Positions 16,502-24,531 of a DNA stretch of 39,999 nt are shown here, piece by piece. The position numbers and the translations under genes were made by a program. The notes under the pieces are model-generated. The model made no database searches. It was given only the letters and a program-made list of their open reading frames with translations, and was not told the DNA's origin. This DNA is from Mycobacterium innocens (GTDB lineage: Bacteria > Actinomycetota > Actinomycetes > Mycobacteriales > Mycobacteriaceae): positions 1 through 39,999 of the forward strand of contig NZ_UPHQ01000118.1 in NCBI RefSeq assembly GCF_900566055.1, in the 5' to 3' direction. Each line of letters opens with the position of its first letter. The first letter of the stretch is position 1.

Positions 16502-17374
16502 TCAGCTGGGCTTTTTGAGGTGGGGCCCCAGCATTTGCTGCCATGCCTTGGACATGTTCTGGAACTCCTCCTCGCAATTGCCGGCCCGGTCCTCCGGGAG
16601 GTCGCCGGAAGCGACCATGTTGGCGTTGGCTGCCGGGTCGGACCCGTAAATCCAGCACTCCCAGTTGTACATGCGGGTGATGTCCATGGAGTGCCCGTCC
16701 CAGAACGGGAGATCGTTGGCGTCGCCGGACTCCTTGGCGCTCAACTTCCAGTCCTGGGCGGTGTTGGTCGCAATCCGGACACCGTTGGGATAGGGCTTTC
16801 CGTCGGCGCCGGGAGCCAGCAGCATGAACGCCGAGAGCTGATCGGCCACATCCTCTTCGCGCCCGGTGAAGGCGAGCTGGTAGATGGCCAGGGTGGCGTG
16901 ACCGAGCTCGTGATAGAACCCGGAGGTCGTCGCATCGATCGCGGCGACCACCGGATCCGGGTTGCCGGCATCGGCGAACCGGTGGTCGCTTTGCTGGATG
17001 TCCTCGTAGCACAGTGTTATCTCGTTGGTATCGGGGTCCCAGTAGTCGTTGGGCTCACCACATTGTTTGCCCACAAGTCCCACGTCGTGCGGCAGGTTCA
17101 GGGTGTCGTTGACCTGCTGCCCGAGCGCTTCCAGCAGTTTCGCGTCCGTCATGAGCTGGCGGCCTTGCTGTGCCTCCGGTGTTTCGGCGTCTTCGTAGCG
17201 GGGGTTCATCCGTCCCGAAGATGCGGGCTCGGTTGTGGAGGCGGTGTTCGAGGCTTGGCTCGATTGGTTTCCCGACGACGACTTTTCGGCGGCCTGGTTG
17301 TTGGTGGACCCGCCACACCCGGCAGTCACGAAAAGCGCGGCGAGTGTCGCCAGCGCGGTCGTCGGTTTGTTCAT
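16502..17374 (-). CDS. Lipoprotein with DUF4344-type putative zinc metallopeptidase
   Basis: A 290-residue exported lipoprotein. The N-terminal hydrophobic segment ends in a lipobox VTAGC with the lipidated Cys at about residue 20. A Ser/Thr/Asn-rich linker follows to about residue 55. The catalytic domain carries HELGH at about residues 155-159, the zinc-binding HExxH signature, and later a conserved-looking WDGHSMDITR and paired cysteines (NWECW, NCEEEF). This arrangement fits the DUF4344 putative metallopeptidases. The start at 17374 is preceded by GAAGGGG. It is likely anchored outside the cytoplasmic membrane and acts on an unknown envelope substrate. It is divergent from the sulfite-oxidase-like gene. 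Confidence 0.82.
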   Translation of the reverse strand: MNKPTTALATLAALFVTAGCGGSTNNQAAEKSSSGNQSSQASNTASTTEPASSGRMNPRYEDAETPEAQQGRQLMTDAKLLEALGQQVNDTLNLPHDVGLVGKQCGEPNDYWDPDTNEITLCYEDIQQSDHRFADAGNPDPVVAAIDATTSGFYHELGHATLAIYQLAFTGREEDVADQLSAFMLLAPGADGKPYPNGVRIATNTAQDWKLSAKESGDANDLPFWDGHSMDITRMYNWECWIYGSDPAANANMVASGDLPEDRAGNCEEEFQNMSKAWQQMLGPHLKKPS

Positions 17375-17666
17375 CGCGTTGAACCCCTTCCTTCGGCGCA
17401 GCCCCCGTCTCACGGTGGGATGACCTCGTATCCGGCTTTTCGCCGAACGGCGTGAGGCCTGTGAGAACGGTACGACACCCGAGCCATCCCGATGCGGATT
17501 TGCGATCCTGAGCCGAAACGCCGGGACGAGCGTTGGCTGCCAACCGAATTACCGACGGCGCCGACCGCCGTGTTGTGCCGGCCGAGCTGTTCGGCGACTG
17601 CAGTCTCGAGCCGGCAATGTCACCGGCTGCTGGACCAGTCTCCGGTGATAGCGGACGATCTCTACT
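17375..17666. other. Divergent promoter region without a gene
   Basis: About 290 bases between the lipoprotein gene (minus) and the molybdoenzyme gene (plus). No convincing coding frame, hairpin or clear -35/-10 pair was recognised; it must hold the promoters of both genes. Confidence 0.5.
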
Positions 17667-18773
17667 ATGGCCGCCGACGCCACCGCGACATGGGGCAAGC
17701 GAGACGACATGATCGTGCATGCAGAGCTGCCTTACAACGCAGAGCCGCCGATCGCGGCGCTGGCCGGCAGCGACATCACCCCGATCGATGCGTTCTACGC
17801 CCGCAATCACGGCCCAATTCCCGGTATCGCGCCCAATCAGTGGCGCCTGACGGTGAGCGGGCGCGTGCACAAACCGCTGACGCTGACCTACGACCAGCTG
17901 ATCAACGATTTTCCGCGCCACAGTGTGGTGGCGACATTGGCGTGTGCGGGTAATCGGCGCGCCGAGTTGCTGCGCGTGCGAGCGATCCCGGGTAAGGAGC
18001 CCTGGCAGCACGGCGCGATCTCGACCGCACAGTGGTGTGGCGCGCGCCTGGCCGACGTCCTCGGCGCGGCCCGGACCCACGTCGAAGACGGGCTGCATGT
18101 CGCCTTCGATGCTCCCGACGTAGCCCCGGAGGCCCGGCCCGTCCAGACCTACGGCGGTTCCATCCCGTTGCGCAAGGCGATGTCGCAGGGAGTGCTGCTG
18201 GCGTGGCAGATGAACTCCCAACCGTTGCCACCCGCCCACGGCGGCCCGGTCCGGGTGGTGGTGCCCGGGTACATCGGCGCCCGCAGTGTCAAGTGGGTCA
18301 GTGCGATCACCGTGCAACCCAGCCCGTCGGAGAACTATTTCCAGGCGCATGACTACCGGATCCTGCCCCCCGACGCCGACCCCGCCACCGCCGCTGCGGG
18401 AGAAGGCATTTCGCTTTCGACGCTGGCGCTCAACTGCGACATTCTGCACCCCGTCGACGGTGACGTCGTCGCCGCCGGCGCACTGACAATCCGCGGCTAC
18501 GGCATCGCCGGCGACGGTCACCGCGTCGCCCGCATCGACTTGTCGCTCGACCACGGGCACACCTGGCGGCAAGCCGAGCTGCACCCGGCGCCCGGCACCT
18601 GGTCATGGCGGCCGTGGTCATCGACTTTCGACGTCGAGCCCGGCCGGCTGCACATCACCGCCCGCGCGTGGGACGACACCGGGACGCTGCAGCCGCAAAC
18701 GCCGGCGTCCCTGTGGAATCCGGGCGGTTACGGCAACAACGCCTGGGCCAGCGTCGCATGCGCAGTGCGGTAG
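17667..18773 (+). CDS. Sulfite-oxidase-family molybdenum-cofactor oxidoreductase
   Basis: A 368-residue enzyme with the oxidoreductase molybdopterin-binding domain (about residues 35-215) and the C-terminal Mo-co dimerisation domain (about residues 245-365). The molybdenum-ligating cysteine is expected in VVATLACAGNRRAEL (about residue 92). Further family signatures are GGSIPLRKAM and PVRVVVPGYIGARSVKWV. No heme b5 domain and no Sec or Tat signal peptide are visible, so it looks cytoplasmic and needs an external electron acceptor. It may oxidise sulfite or reduce or oxidise another small oxyanion or S/N-oxide. ATG 17667 is used; an in-frame ATG lies 14 codons further in. An oxidoreductase of this kind is remembered as part of RvD2. 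Confidence 0.88.
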   Translation: MAADATATWGKRDDMIVHAELPYNAEPPIAALAGSDITPIDAFYARNHGPIPGIAPNQWRLTVSGRVHKPLTLTYDQLINDFPRHSVVATLACAGNRRAELLRVRAIPGKEPWQHGAISTAQWCGARLADVLGAARTHVEDGLHVAFDAPDVAPEARPVQTYGGSIPLRKAMSQGVLLAWQMNSQPLPPAHGGPVRVVVPGYIGARSVKWVSAITVQPSPSENYFQAHDYRILPPDADPATAAAGEGISLSTLALNCDILHPVDGDVVAAGALTIRGYGIAGDGHRVARIDLSLDHGHTWRQAELHPAPGTWSWRPWSSTFDVEPGRLHITARAWDDTGTLQPQTPASLWNPGGYGNNAWASVACAVR

Positions 18774-18798
18774 CTTCTCATTCCAAGCCTCCTTTGGT

Positions 18799-19461
18799 TC
18801 AGGGCTCTGACAACAGCACCATGACCCGCCCACCGGCAGCCGGCGCGGGAAAGGCGTTTTCGTTGAATCCGTAGTACTTGCGCTGGGTCGCGGTCACGGC
18901 GTCGATCACCTTGCCGGTCGCGCTGACTTCGCCGTGGCGAACATGGGCCATCATGTCCTTGAAATCCGGCACCGCCATCGAATCGGCGAGCAGCAGCGCC
19001 TCACCGCCGGTCGGCAGCATCACCAGGATCCCCGCTCCCGCGTAGTTGTTGCCGCCGTGGCCGGTCCCTTGCGGCGCCCAATAGACGGGCTCGGACGCCA
19101 CTTTGCCTGTTACGCGCCGATATTGGCCGGGATACTGGGTGTCGGCAACGGAGACGACGGGCAAGGCGGCGATGGTGCGCTTCTCCTTCAGCCACATGGC
19201 ACCGAGCGGGATGCACACGATCGCATACATCAGCACCACCAGAACCAGCACGGGTTTCCAGGCGATTTCCCAGCCGAGGCGACGTTGTGAGAACGGCAGG
19301 CACCGCAGTTGCTCGTCGAGCCGGCGGCGGCCGATGCGAAATACGTACCAGGACAACATGCGCGCCACCGCCATGCAGGCGAGGATGATCAGCCCGACGA
19401 TCCCGCACACCCGGAAGTAGAAGGTGCTGTCGCCCTGGTTGACGGTCGCCGCGACCATCAC
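18799..19461 (-). CDS. Membrane protein, downstream half of an amber-split gene
   Basis: A 220-residue frame with a transmembrane segment near the start (VCGIVGLIILACMAVARML), a second near residue 75 (VLVLVVLMYAIVCIPLGAMW) and a C-terminal soluble domain with a Gly-rich region (APQGTGHGGNNYAGAG). GTG at 19461 has no ribosome site upstream. The frame continues, unbroken except for one TAG at 19519-19521, into the membrane-protein frame 19519-19929. The intervening codons read LTSHPSYALLLLLTAPIP, which looks like real coding sequence with a membrane segment. This is probably the second half of one roughly 376-residue protein. No function is recognised. It converges on the molybdoenzyme gene. 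Confidence 0.65.
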   Translation of the reverse strand: MMVAATVNQGDSTFYFRVCGIVGLIILACMAVARMLSWYVFRIGRRRLDEQLRCLPFSQRRLGWEIAWKPVLVLVVLMYAIVCIPLGAMWLKEKRTIAALPVVSVADTQYPGQYRRVTGKVASEPVYWAPQGTGHGGNNYAGAGILVMLPTGGEALLLADSMAVPDFKDMMAHVRHGEVSATGKVIDAVTATQRKYYGFNENAFPAPAAGGRVMVLLSEP

Positions 19462-19518
19462 GGCGGGGATCGGTGCGGTCAGCAGCAGCAGCAGTGCATA
19501 AGACGGGTGGCTGGTCAG

Positions 19519-19929
19519 CTAGGGATAGGTCACCGTCCAGGTTCGGTTTCCGCCGAAGACGGTAAACGCTCCCATGTCGGCGTGCACTGTGGGTGTCCAC
19601 GAACCCTGGGCGATACGCGGCTTCACCAGGGAGCGCATGAACAAGAACCCGAAAACGAGCGCGACGACGAGGGCTCCCCAAAACGTCGCGTCGAGGCGCT
19701 CACCGGTGCCGGGCACGCCGAAGGCGCCATGGATGTCGATGACCTTGCCGACGAAGAAGGCCAACGGCATGACGAAGAACAGTTCCTGCAGCCAGACCTG
19801 GATCAGCTGCGGAATGCGGGAGCCGATTCGGTCGAAGGCCAGCACGCGTTGCCAAAGGAACCGCAAAACGCCCATGACGGGGCACCCTATCCACTCCGGA
19901 ATGCGGCGGAGCGGGATTTCGCTGATCAC
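19519..19929 (-). CDS. Membrane protein, upstream half of an amber-split gene
   Basis: A 136-residue frame with two hydrophobic segments (about residues 50-65, ELFFVMPLAFFVGKVI, and 85-103, FWGALVVALVFGFLFM). It ends WTVTYP at a TAG codon that is in frame with the following membrane-protein frame. The start is GTG at 19929 or the ATG at 19875 (MGVLRFLWQRV). The lack of any gap or ribosome site before the next frame suggests one gene interrupted by a nonsense mutation, though two separate proteins cannot be excluded. A membrane-protein gene is remembered in the RvD2 block beside a sugar transferase and an oxidoreductase, as here. Confidence 0.6.
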   Translation of the reverse strand: MISEIPLRRIPEWIGCPVMGVLRFLWQRVLAFDRIGSRIPQLIQVWLQELFFVMPLAFFVGKVIDIHGAFGVPGTGERLDATFWGALVVALVFGFLFMRSLVKPRIAQGSWTPTVHADMGAFTVFGGNRTWTVTYP

Positions 19930-19986
19930 GCCTCTGGTGCGCCATGACCGTCCGACCAGCAGCGCGGATCGCGGGCCGGAGGCAGA

Positions 19987-20370
19987 TCAGTACCGATAGC
20001 CGGTACTGGTGCCCAGAATCTCCACCGCCGCGTTGATGTTCGGGATGACCGTGGGCCCGTAGCGGCTGACGATCTGTCCCAGCGCGCGGGCGACGTGCGG
20101 ACCGACGGCCTCGGCGGCCAGGATGTCCTCGGCGATGACGATGCCGTTCACCATGTGCGCGGCGAGCAGCCGGCCGTCATGGGCAACTTCATAGCGCCAA
20201 TCACCGATCTGGATTCGCTCCGGGTTCGACCGGAACAGGCCGCGTCGTGCGGGTGTGTGAATCACTCCCGGAAGATTGGCGAAAACTTTGACCACCAAGG
20301 CGACTCCGCCGGGGCCGGCGAGCGCGGCCCCGATGGTCCGGCTCACCTGCTCGGCGTCGAAATGGGCCAT
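19987..20370 (-). CDS. Conserved hypothetical protein, coupled to YbjQ-like gene
   Basis: A 127-residue soluble protein without a membrane segment or recognised motif. The sequence alternates a Gly/Ala-rich helix (AALAGPGGVALVVKVFANLPG) with a charged beta-rich middle (NPERIQIGDWRYEVAHDGRL) and a conserved-looking C-terminal helix (GPHVARALGQIVSRYG). Its ATG shares one base with the stop codon of the upstream gene (TGATG), so the two are translationally coupled and probably work together. No function is proposed. The codon use looks native. Confidence 0.75.
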   Translation of the reverse strand: MAHFDAEQVSRTIGAALAGPGGVALVVKVFANLPGVIHTPARRGLFRSNPERIQIGDWRYEVAHDGRLLAAHMVNGIVIAEDILAAEAVGPHVARALGQIVSRYGPTVIPNINAAVEILGTSTGYRY

Positions 20371-21158
20371 CAGTTATCCATGGGCAAGACGAACGACGGC
20401 GTGATGGTTTCCCCGCTGCCGGTGCGGCGTACCGCCGTTCCGGCCGTGTAGTACTCCACCGTGTGCAGGCCCCACGCATAGTTGGAGATGGCGAAATGCA
20501 CGCCCACCACGCCGGTGGCGCCGTCCCGCTCCGCCTCGCTCTGCATGCGCGTCATCGCCAGTTCCCGCGCCTGGTAGTTGCCCTGTGTCCACTGCGGCAT
20601 CTCCATATTGCGGCCGATCTGTTTCAGCGTCTGCATGAACCCCTGCACGGCGATGTGGAACACGCAATTGCCCATCACGAAGGCCACCGGCGTGTACCCC
20701 GATCGCAGCAGCGTCACCATGTCCTGCCCGGACAGGTGGCTGGAGAACGCTTGCCCGTTGGGACGCCGAAATGCCCCGGGCTTGGCGGTGTAGCGCACCG
20801 CCGTGCCGACCGCCATGAACTCCAGATGCTCGCCGCCTTCACCGTGATGGCGCCAGTTGAGCCGGACCCCGACGATCCCGTCCGCCTTGAGCGCATCGGC
20901 TTCGGCCTGCATGCGCGCCATCGCATTCCAGCGCGCCCGATAAGTCGCCTCGGTCAGTACGCCCAGTTCCTGTTGCTGCCGCATGCCGCTGAACTGGAAG
21001 CCGACGTGATAGACAGAGACACCCATGACCAGTTCGATGGGTTCGAACCCGGCCCCGTGCAACAGCGCGAACTCGTTGATCGACAAGTCGGACGTGAATG
21101 ACTTTTCGGCGTGCGACAAACGATCGCTGGCCACCGGATCGAGCGAGCCTGGTTGCAT
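20370..21158 (-). CDS. Tandem YbjQ/UPF0145-type (heavy-metal-binding-like) protein
   Basis: A 262-residue protein made of two related halves. Each has an N-terminal block ending in a conserved phrase (GAGFEPIELVMGVSVYHVGF; RSGYTPVAFVMGNCVFHIAV), a long helix (RARWNAMARMQAEADALKAD; ARELAMTRMQSEAERDGATG) and a beta segment (GIVGVRLNW; GVVGVHFAIS). This fold resembles YbjQ/DUF74, usually a single domain of about 100 residues that forms pentamers, so this looks like an internal duplication. Metal binding is only suggested by the family name. The start at 21158 has AGAAGGG upstream on the minus strand. It overlaps the next gene by one base. Confidence 0.75.
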   Translation of the reverse strand: MQPGSLDPVASDRLSHAEKSFTSDLSINEFALLHGAGFEPIELVMGVSVYHVGFQFSGMRQQQELGVLTEATYRARWNAMARMQAEADALKADGIVGVRLNWRHHGEGGEHLEFMAVGTAVRYTAKPGAFRRPNGQAFSSHLSGQDMVTLLRSGYTPVAFVMGNCVFHIAVQGFMQTLKQIGRNMEMPQWTQGNYQARELAMTRMQSEAERDGATGVVGVHFAISNYAWGLHTVEYYTAGTAVRRTGSGETITPSFVLPMDN

Positions 21159-21400
21159 GTGCAGGTGTTCCCTTCTGTGGTTTGCGTCAGCGTACGACGA
21201 GTCCAGCGCCAACGTCGGTGATATCCCGCCTCCGACGCTTTCCGCATCGGTCACCGACATCCTCAGGTGTCGCGGCGGCCGGCCGGATCGGAGCGCGGCT
21301 GCCGGATCAAGCCCGAGACGGCACCCGGGCTCCATGCCGTCGCGAGGTTCTTGTGCCGCAAGCGATCTCACCCATCGAAGTAGCTACTGACGCCGGCCGC

Positions 21401-21595
21401 TCACCGGGACAGGGTGATCGCCTGTTCCGGGCAGTTTTCCGCTCCCGCCACGGCCTGCCGCGCCAGTTCGCCCGAGACTTCCGCGATCCGCACGATGGAG
21501 TGTCCGACCTCGTCGGCGTCGAAGACATCCGGCGCCAGGGTGTAGCAGCGGCCATGCCCGACGCAGCGTTCGGCGTCGACCGAGACGTGCGTCAT
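21401..21595 (-). CDS. P450-associated ferredoxin, probable [3Fe-4S]
   Basis: A 64-residue single-cluster ferredoxin. The cluster motif is CVGHGRC (about residues 11-17) with a later ENCPEQA, so the second cysteine position of a [4Fe-4S] CxxCxxC is histidine. This CxxHxxC...CP type is known among mycobacterial ferredoxins that pass electrons to cytochromes P450, and usually implies a [3Fe-4S] cluster. The ATG lies inside the P450 stop region (ATGA), giving a four-base overlap and strong coupling. No ferredoxin reductase gene lies in the window, so a shared housekeeping reductase is probably used. Confidence 0.9.
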   Translation of the reverse strand: MTHVSVDAERCVGHGRCYTLAPDVFDADEVGHSIVRIAEVSGELARQAVAGAENCPEQAITLSR

Positions 21596-22785
21596 AGCGC
21601 GACCGGGAACGTCAGGGGCAACGACTCCACCGACCGCAGGGCGGCGGTGTAGACGAGCTGGGTGCCGGGCTTGATGTCGTAATCCGGGATGCGGTGGTGG
21701 AATTCGCGCAACGCCACCCGCAGCTCCATGCGCGCCAGGTGGGAACCGAGGCACCGATGCGGACCGCCACCGAACGCCCGGTGCCGGTTCGGGTTGCGGG
21801 TGAAGTCCACTCGTTCCGGATCGGGGAACTCCGCCGGGTCGGTGTTGGCCGCGCCGAGTAGCGGGCTGACGCGTTCACCTTTGCGGATCGGGCATCCCCC
21901 CACTTCGACGTCGTGCATGGCCACCCGGGCGACGCCGGGCACCGGCGTCTCCCAGCGCAATAGCTCCTCAACCGCATGCGGCAGGACGTCGGGCTGCTCG
22001 ATGAGTTGACGACGATGGTCGGGGTGTCGCGCCAGGTAGACGAAGAAGCAGTCGAGCGAGTCGGTGACCGTGTCCAGGCCCGCGATCAGGAACAGGAAGC
22101 AGATGTCGAGCAGTTCCTCGCGGGATAGAGGTTGGCCGGCCACCTCCCCTTTTAGCCCTTTGACGTTGGCCGCGATCATCGCGGACAGCACGTCGTCGCG
22201 CGGGTTGGCGATGTGGTCGTCGATAGCCCGGTCGAAGTAGTCGTAGATCTGTTGCGCTACGGCTGCCGAGGCCTCGTGGCGGTCGTCGTAGCCGGTGGAA
22301 CCCGGGGGACGGATGACGCCGTCCTTCCACTCCAGGAATTTGTCGAGGTCTTCCAGGGGAAGGCCCAGCAGCTGCAGGAAGACGGTGCACGGCAGCGGCA
22401 CCGCGAACTCGGCATGGAAGTCGCATTCACCGCGGCCGGCGAACCGGTTGATCATCTCGTTCACCAGCGCGGTGACGTGGGGTTCGCGCCGAGCCATCTC
22501 CCGCGGAGTGAACAGCGGATCGAGGACACGGCGGTACTTGGCGTGTTCGGGCGGGTCGATTTGCAGCGGGATCAGCGGCCGCAGGTTACCGAGATCGACG
22601 GCATCCATGTTGGAGGAGAACAGGTCGGTGCGTTTGAGCGCCATCTCGATGTCGGCAAGCCGGCTCAGAACCACCGCCTGCGGCGCCCGGAACACCGGGG
22701 TCGACTCCCGCAGCGCCTTGTACATGGGTTGTGGTTCGGCGATTCCGGTCACCGCCTGATCGACATACCCCTCGGTTTCAGTCAT
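21592..22785 (-). CDS. Cytochrome P450
   Basis: A 397-residue soluble bacterial P450. The I-helix oxygen-activation motif is AGLDT (about residue 235), the K-helix ExxR is in EELLRWETPV (about 285), and the heme-cysteine loop is FGGGPHRCLGSHLARMEL (about 338-355). The substrate-recognition N-terminal region has no membrane anchor. It is followed by its own ferredoxin with an ATGA overlap. ATG 22785 (MTETEGYVDQ) is preferred to the upstream extension. The CYP family could not be assigned from memory; it is not obviously CYP143 or CYP144. Hydroxylation of a lipid, steroid or terpenoid substrate is possible but unproven. Confidence 0.92.
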   Translation of the reverse strand: MTETEGYVDQAVTGIAEPQPMYKALRESTPVFRAPQAVVLSRLADIEMALKRTDLFSSNMDAVDLGNLRPLIPLQIDPPEHAKYRRVLDPLFTPREMARREPHVTALVNEMINRFAGRGECDFHAEFAVPLPCTVFLQLLGLPLEDLDKFLEWKDGVIRPPGSTGYDDRHEASAAVAQQIYDYFDRAIDDHIANPRDDVLSAMIAANVKGLKGEVAGQPLSREELLDICFLFLIAGLDTVTDSLDCFFVYLARHPDHRRQLIEQPDVLPHAVEELLRWETPVPGVARVAMHDVEVGGCPIRKGERVSPLLGAANTDPAEFPDPERVDFTRNPNRHRAFGGGPHRCLGSHLARMELRVALREFHHRIPDYDIKPGTQLVYTAALRSVESLPLTFPVAL

Positions 22786-22833
22786 GCAGATAGCGTGGCA
22801 CCGGCGCCGGGAGCGGGGCAATGCCTGCGGGCC

Positions 22834-22862
22834 CTTTATATTGCAAAAATACGTAACTTACC
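22834..22862 (-). promoter_or_regulatory. AT-rich candidate promoter of the P450/ferredoxin operon
   Basis: An AT-rich island in GC-rich surroundings. On the minus strand it reads GTTACGTATTTTTGCAA then TATAAA (22835-22840), a plausible -10 about 50 bases before the P450 ATG. No good -35 is seen, so an activator may be needed. A small hairpin, GCGGT-gaa-ACCGC (22866-22878), just upstream could end the preceding gene. Confidence 0.35.
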
Positions 22863-22889
22863 GATGTTGCGGTTTCACCGCTGCCGCGC

Positions 22890-23366
22890 TCACCCGGAAG
22901 TCGGTTCGGGTCGCTGGCCGCCGTGCCGTTTGCGGGCCAGCGAGGTGACGCTGCGCAGCGCGCCGCGCAGTGCGTAACCGGCAGCCACCACCGACAGCAC
23001 GATCAGCAGGATGAACGTCGGCAGCCAGTTGCTGCGGCTGTGGTTGACCTCCCACCAGATGACGGTGAACAGCAGCACGCACAGCAACAGCACGATGTCG
23101 CGCCAGTTGCCCTGGTAGGACATTGCGGCTTTGCGCAGCGCGCGACTTCGGTCGGCGGCGTCCACCAGGTCACCGATGCGCTCGTTGATCGTGCGCTCCA
23201 GATCGGCGCGTTGCGGGGCATCGGCGGGAAGCCGATCGAGCAGGTCCATGTCCTGCTTGAGCTGGCCGCGAAAGTCGGTGCCCTTGAATTGCCCAGCCGC
23301 AACGGCCAGCATGACACCACCGAAGACGGGCGCACTGCCCAATGCGAGCTCTCGCAGACCCGACAC
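22890..23366 (-). CDS. Membrane protein of unknown function
   Basis: A 158-residue protein. There is a weak hydrophobic stretch near the N-terminus (PVFGGVMLAVAAG), a charged helical middle (residues 30-85), and two transmembrane segments near the C-terminus (DIVLLLCVLLFTVIWWEV, about residues 90-107, and WLPTFILLIVLSVVAAGYAL, about 113-132). A basic tail follows. The start is GTG at 23366 with GGAGGAA six to eight bases upstream on the minus strand. It precedes the P450 on the same strand, but a 104-base gap with its own promoter-like island separates them. No function is recognised. Confidence 0.75.
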   Translation of the reverse strand: MSGLRELALGSAPVFGGVMLAVAAGQFKGTDFRGQLKQDMDLLDRLPADAPQRADLERTINERIGDLVDAADRSRALRKAAMSYQGNWRDIVLLLCVLLFTVIWWEVNHSRSNWLPTFILLIVLSVVAAGYALRGALRSVTSLARKRHGGQRPEPTSG

Positions 23367-23779
23367 CTGTATTCCTCCTCCGGGCCCAGACCGCCACCGT
23401 CGGCCGGCTGCGGATTGCCGAGCCCGAAGAGGTGCGGCAACCGTGGCACTGTTGACCGGTCGAGAGCCGTTTACGTGATCCGAGCAGGACTATAGGCGCT
23501 GAGCGGTCGGGTCACTCGTCTCGGGTGGTGGCCCATAACCCGGGCCGCGGGCATCGCCGGTGGCATCGACGACGGACGTCGCAAGTCCCGGTGCGCGGCC
23601 CAATTCCCGGCAGCCGGGCAGTTTGGGAGCTCTCGATAGCCCAAATCTCCCTGCCGGGCAATGGGTTTGATTCACCGCGGCGCTGAAGCCGGGGTCGCCA
23701 CAGTTACCGTCGAGGTGCGCGGAATTCGCTGACGTGCGGTGCTAGCCGCGCGACGAGCGCTGCCACTAACATCGCATGA
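23367..23779. other. Intergenic region with an interrupted hairpin
   Basis: 413 bases with no supported gene; a 61-residue minus-strand frame (23490-23675) has no domain or ribosome site. TTTGGG (23622-23627) and CCCAAA (23640-23645) form a stem, extended after a bulge by GGCAG/CTGCC. It may be a terminator or a regulatory structure upstream of the TetR gene. Confidence 0.4.
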
Positions 23780-24409
23780 ATGGCTGAGGCGGGCGTAGCG
23801 GGGCGGCGTGCCAACAAGCGCGGCCTGGCGACACGCGAAAGCATGCTCGAGGCTGCGATACGGTCGCTGGCGACCGGTGAACCCGGGGCCGCGTCGGCCA
23901 ATCGCATTGCCAAGGACAGCGGCGCCACCTGGGGCGCGGTCAAGTACCAATTCGGCGATATCGACGGGTTGTGGGCCGCAGTTCTGCACCGCACGGCGGC
24001 GCGGCGGGGCACGTTTCCGTCGAATGCAGTCTCCAGCGGTCCGCTTCACGTACGGGTCTCGGGCATTATCAATACTTTGTACGAGGGGCTGACGTCGACC
24101 GATTCCCGTGCGATCGAGACACTTCGCCGGGCACTGCCCAACAACCGTGCCGAACTCGAGCGGCACTATCCCCGAACCGCTGCCGAGCTGGCGTCGTGGC
24201 AGCAGAGCTGGGCTACGACCTGCCAGAGGGCATTCGCGGATATGGATGTCGATCCCGACCGGGTACGCGAGGTCGCCGCGTTCATCCCGGGAGCGATGCG
24301 CGGCATCACCTCCGAAAGGCAGCTGGGTACCTACTCCGACCTCGATCAGGCCCGTCGCGGGTTGACCAATGCGATCGTCGCCTATCTGGAAAACTCTGGG
24401 GCACAGTGA
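23780..24409 (+). CDS. TetR-family transcriptional regulator
   Basis: A 209-residue one-component regulator. The N-terminal helix-turn-helix spans about residues 13-65: TRESMLEAAIRSLATGEPG, then ASANRIAKDSGATWGAVKYQFGDIDGL. Its GAVKYQFG recognition-helix end is typical (usually GALYYHFG). The C-terminal 140 residues form the ligand-binding/dimerisation part. ATG 23780 is used; the ATG at 23776 is in another frame. TetR proteins usually act on adjacent genes, here the membrane/P450 genes upstream, the methyltransferase downstream, or the catabolic cluster that starts at 25337. No inverted repeat that would mark its own operator was clear. Confidence 0.88.
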   Translation: MAEAGVAGRRANKRGLATRESMLEAAIRSLATGEPGAASANRIAKDSGATWGAVKYQFGDIDGLWAAVLHRTAARRGTFPSNAVSSGPLHVRVSGIINTLYEGLTSTDSRAIETLRRALPNNRAELERHYPRTAAELASWQQSWATTCQRAFADMDVDPDRVREVAAFIPGAMRGITSERQLGTYSDLDQARRGLTNAIVAYLENSGAQ

Positions 24410-24531
24410 CTTCCGCGGGAGAGTCCGGAATCGTGCGCGTGGTGTGCTGCCGACGGTCAGAACCGATAGCCGGGCGAGCGGGCTCGGCTGATGCACCAGG
24501 GTATCTGCACACCGGTCCGGCGTAACAGGTT

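Noticed and set aside
22834..22862. Palindrome TACGTA as a regulator site
   Set aside because: Only six bases are symmetric; kept as an AT-rich promoter candidate.
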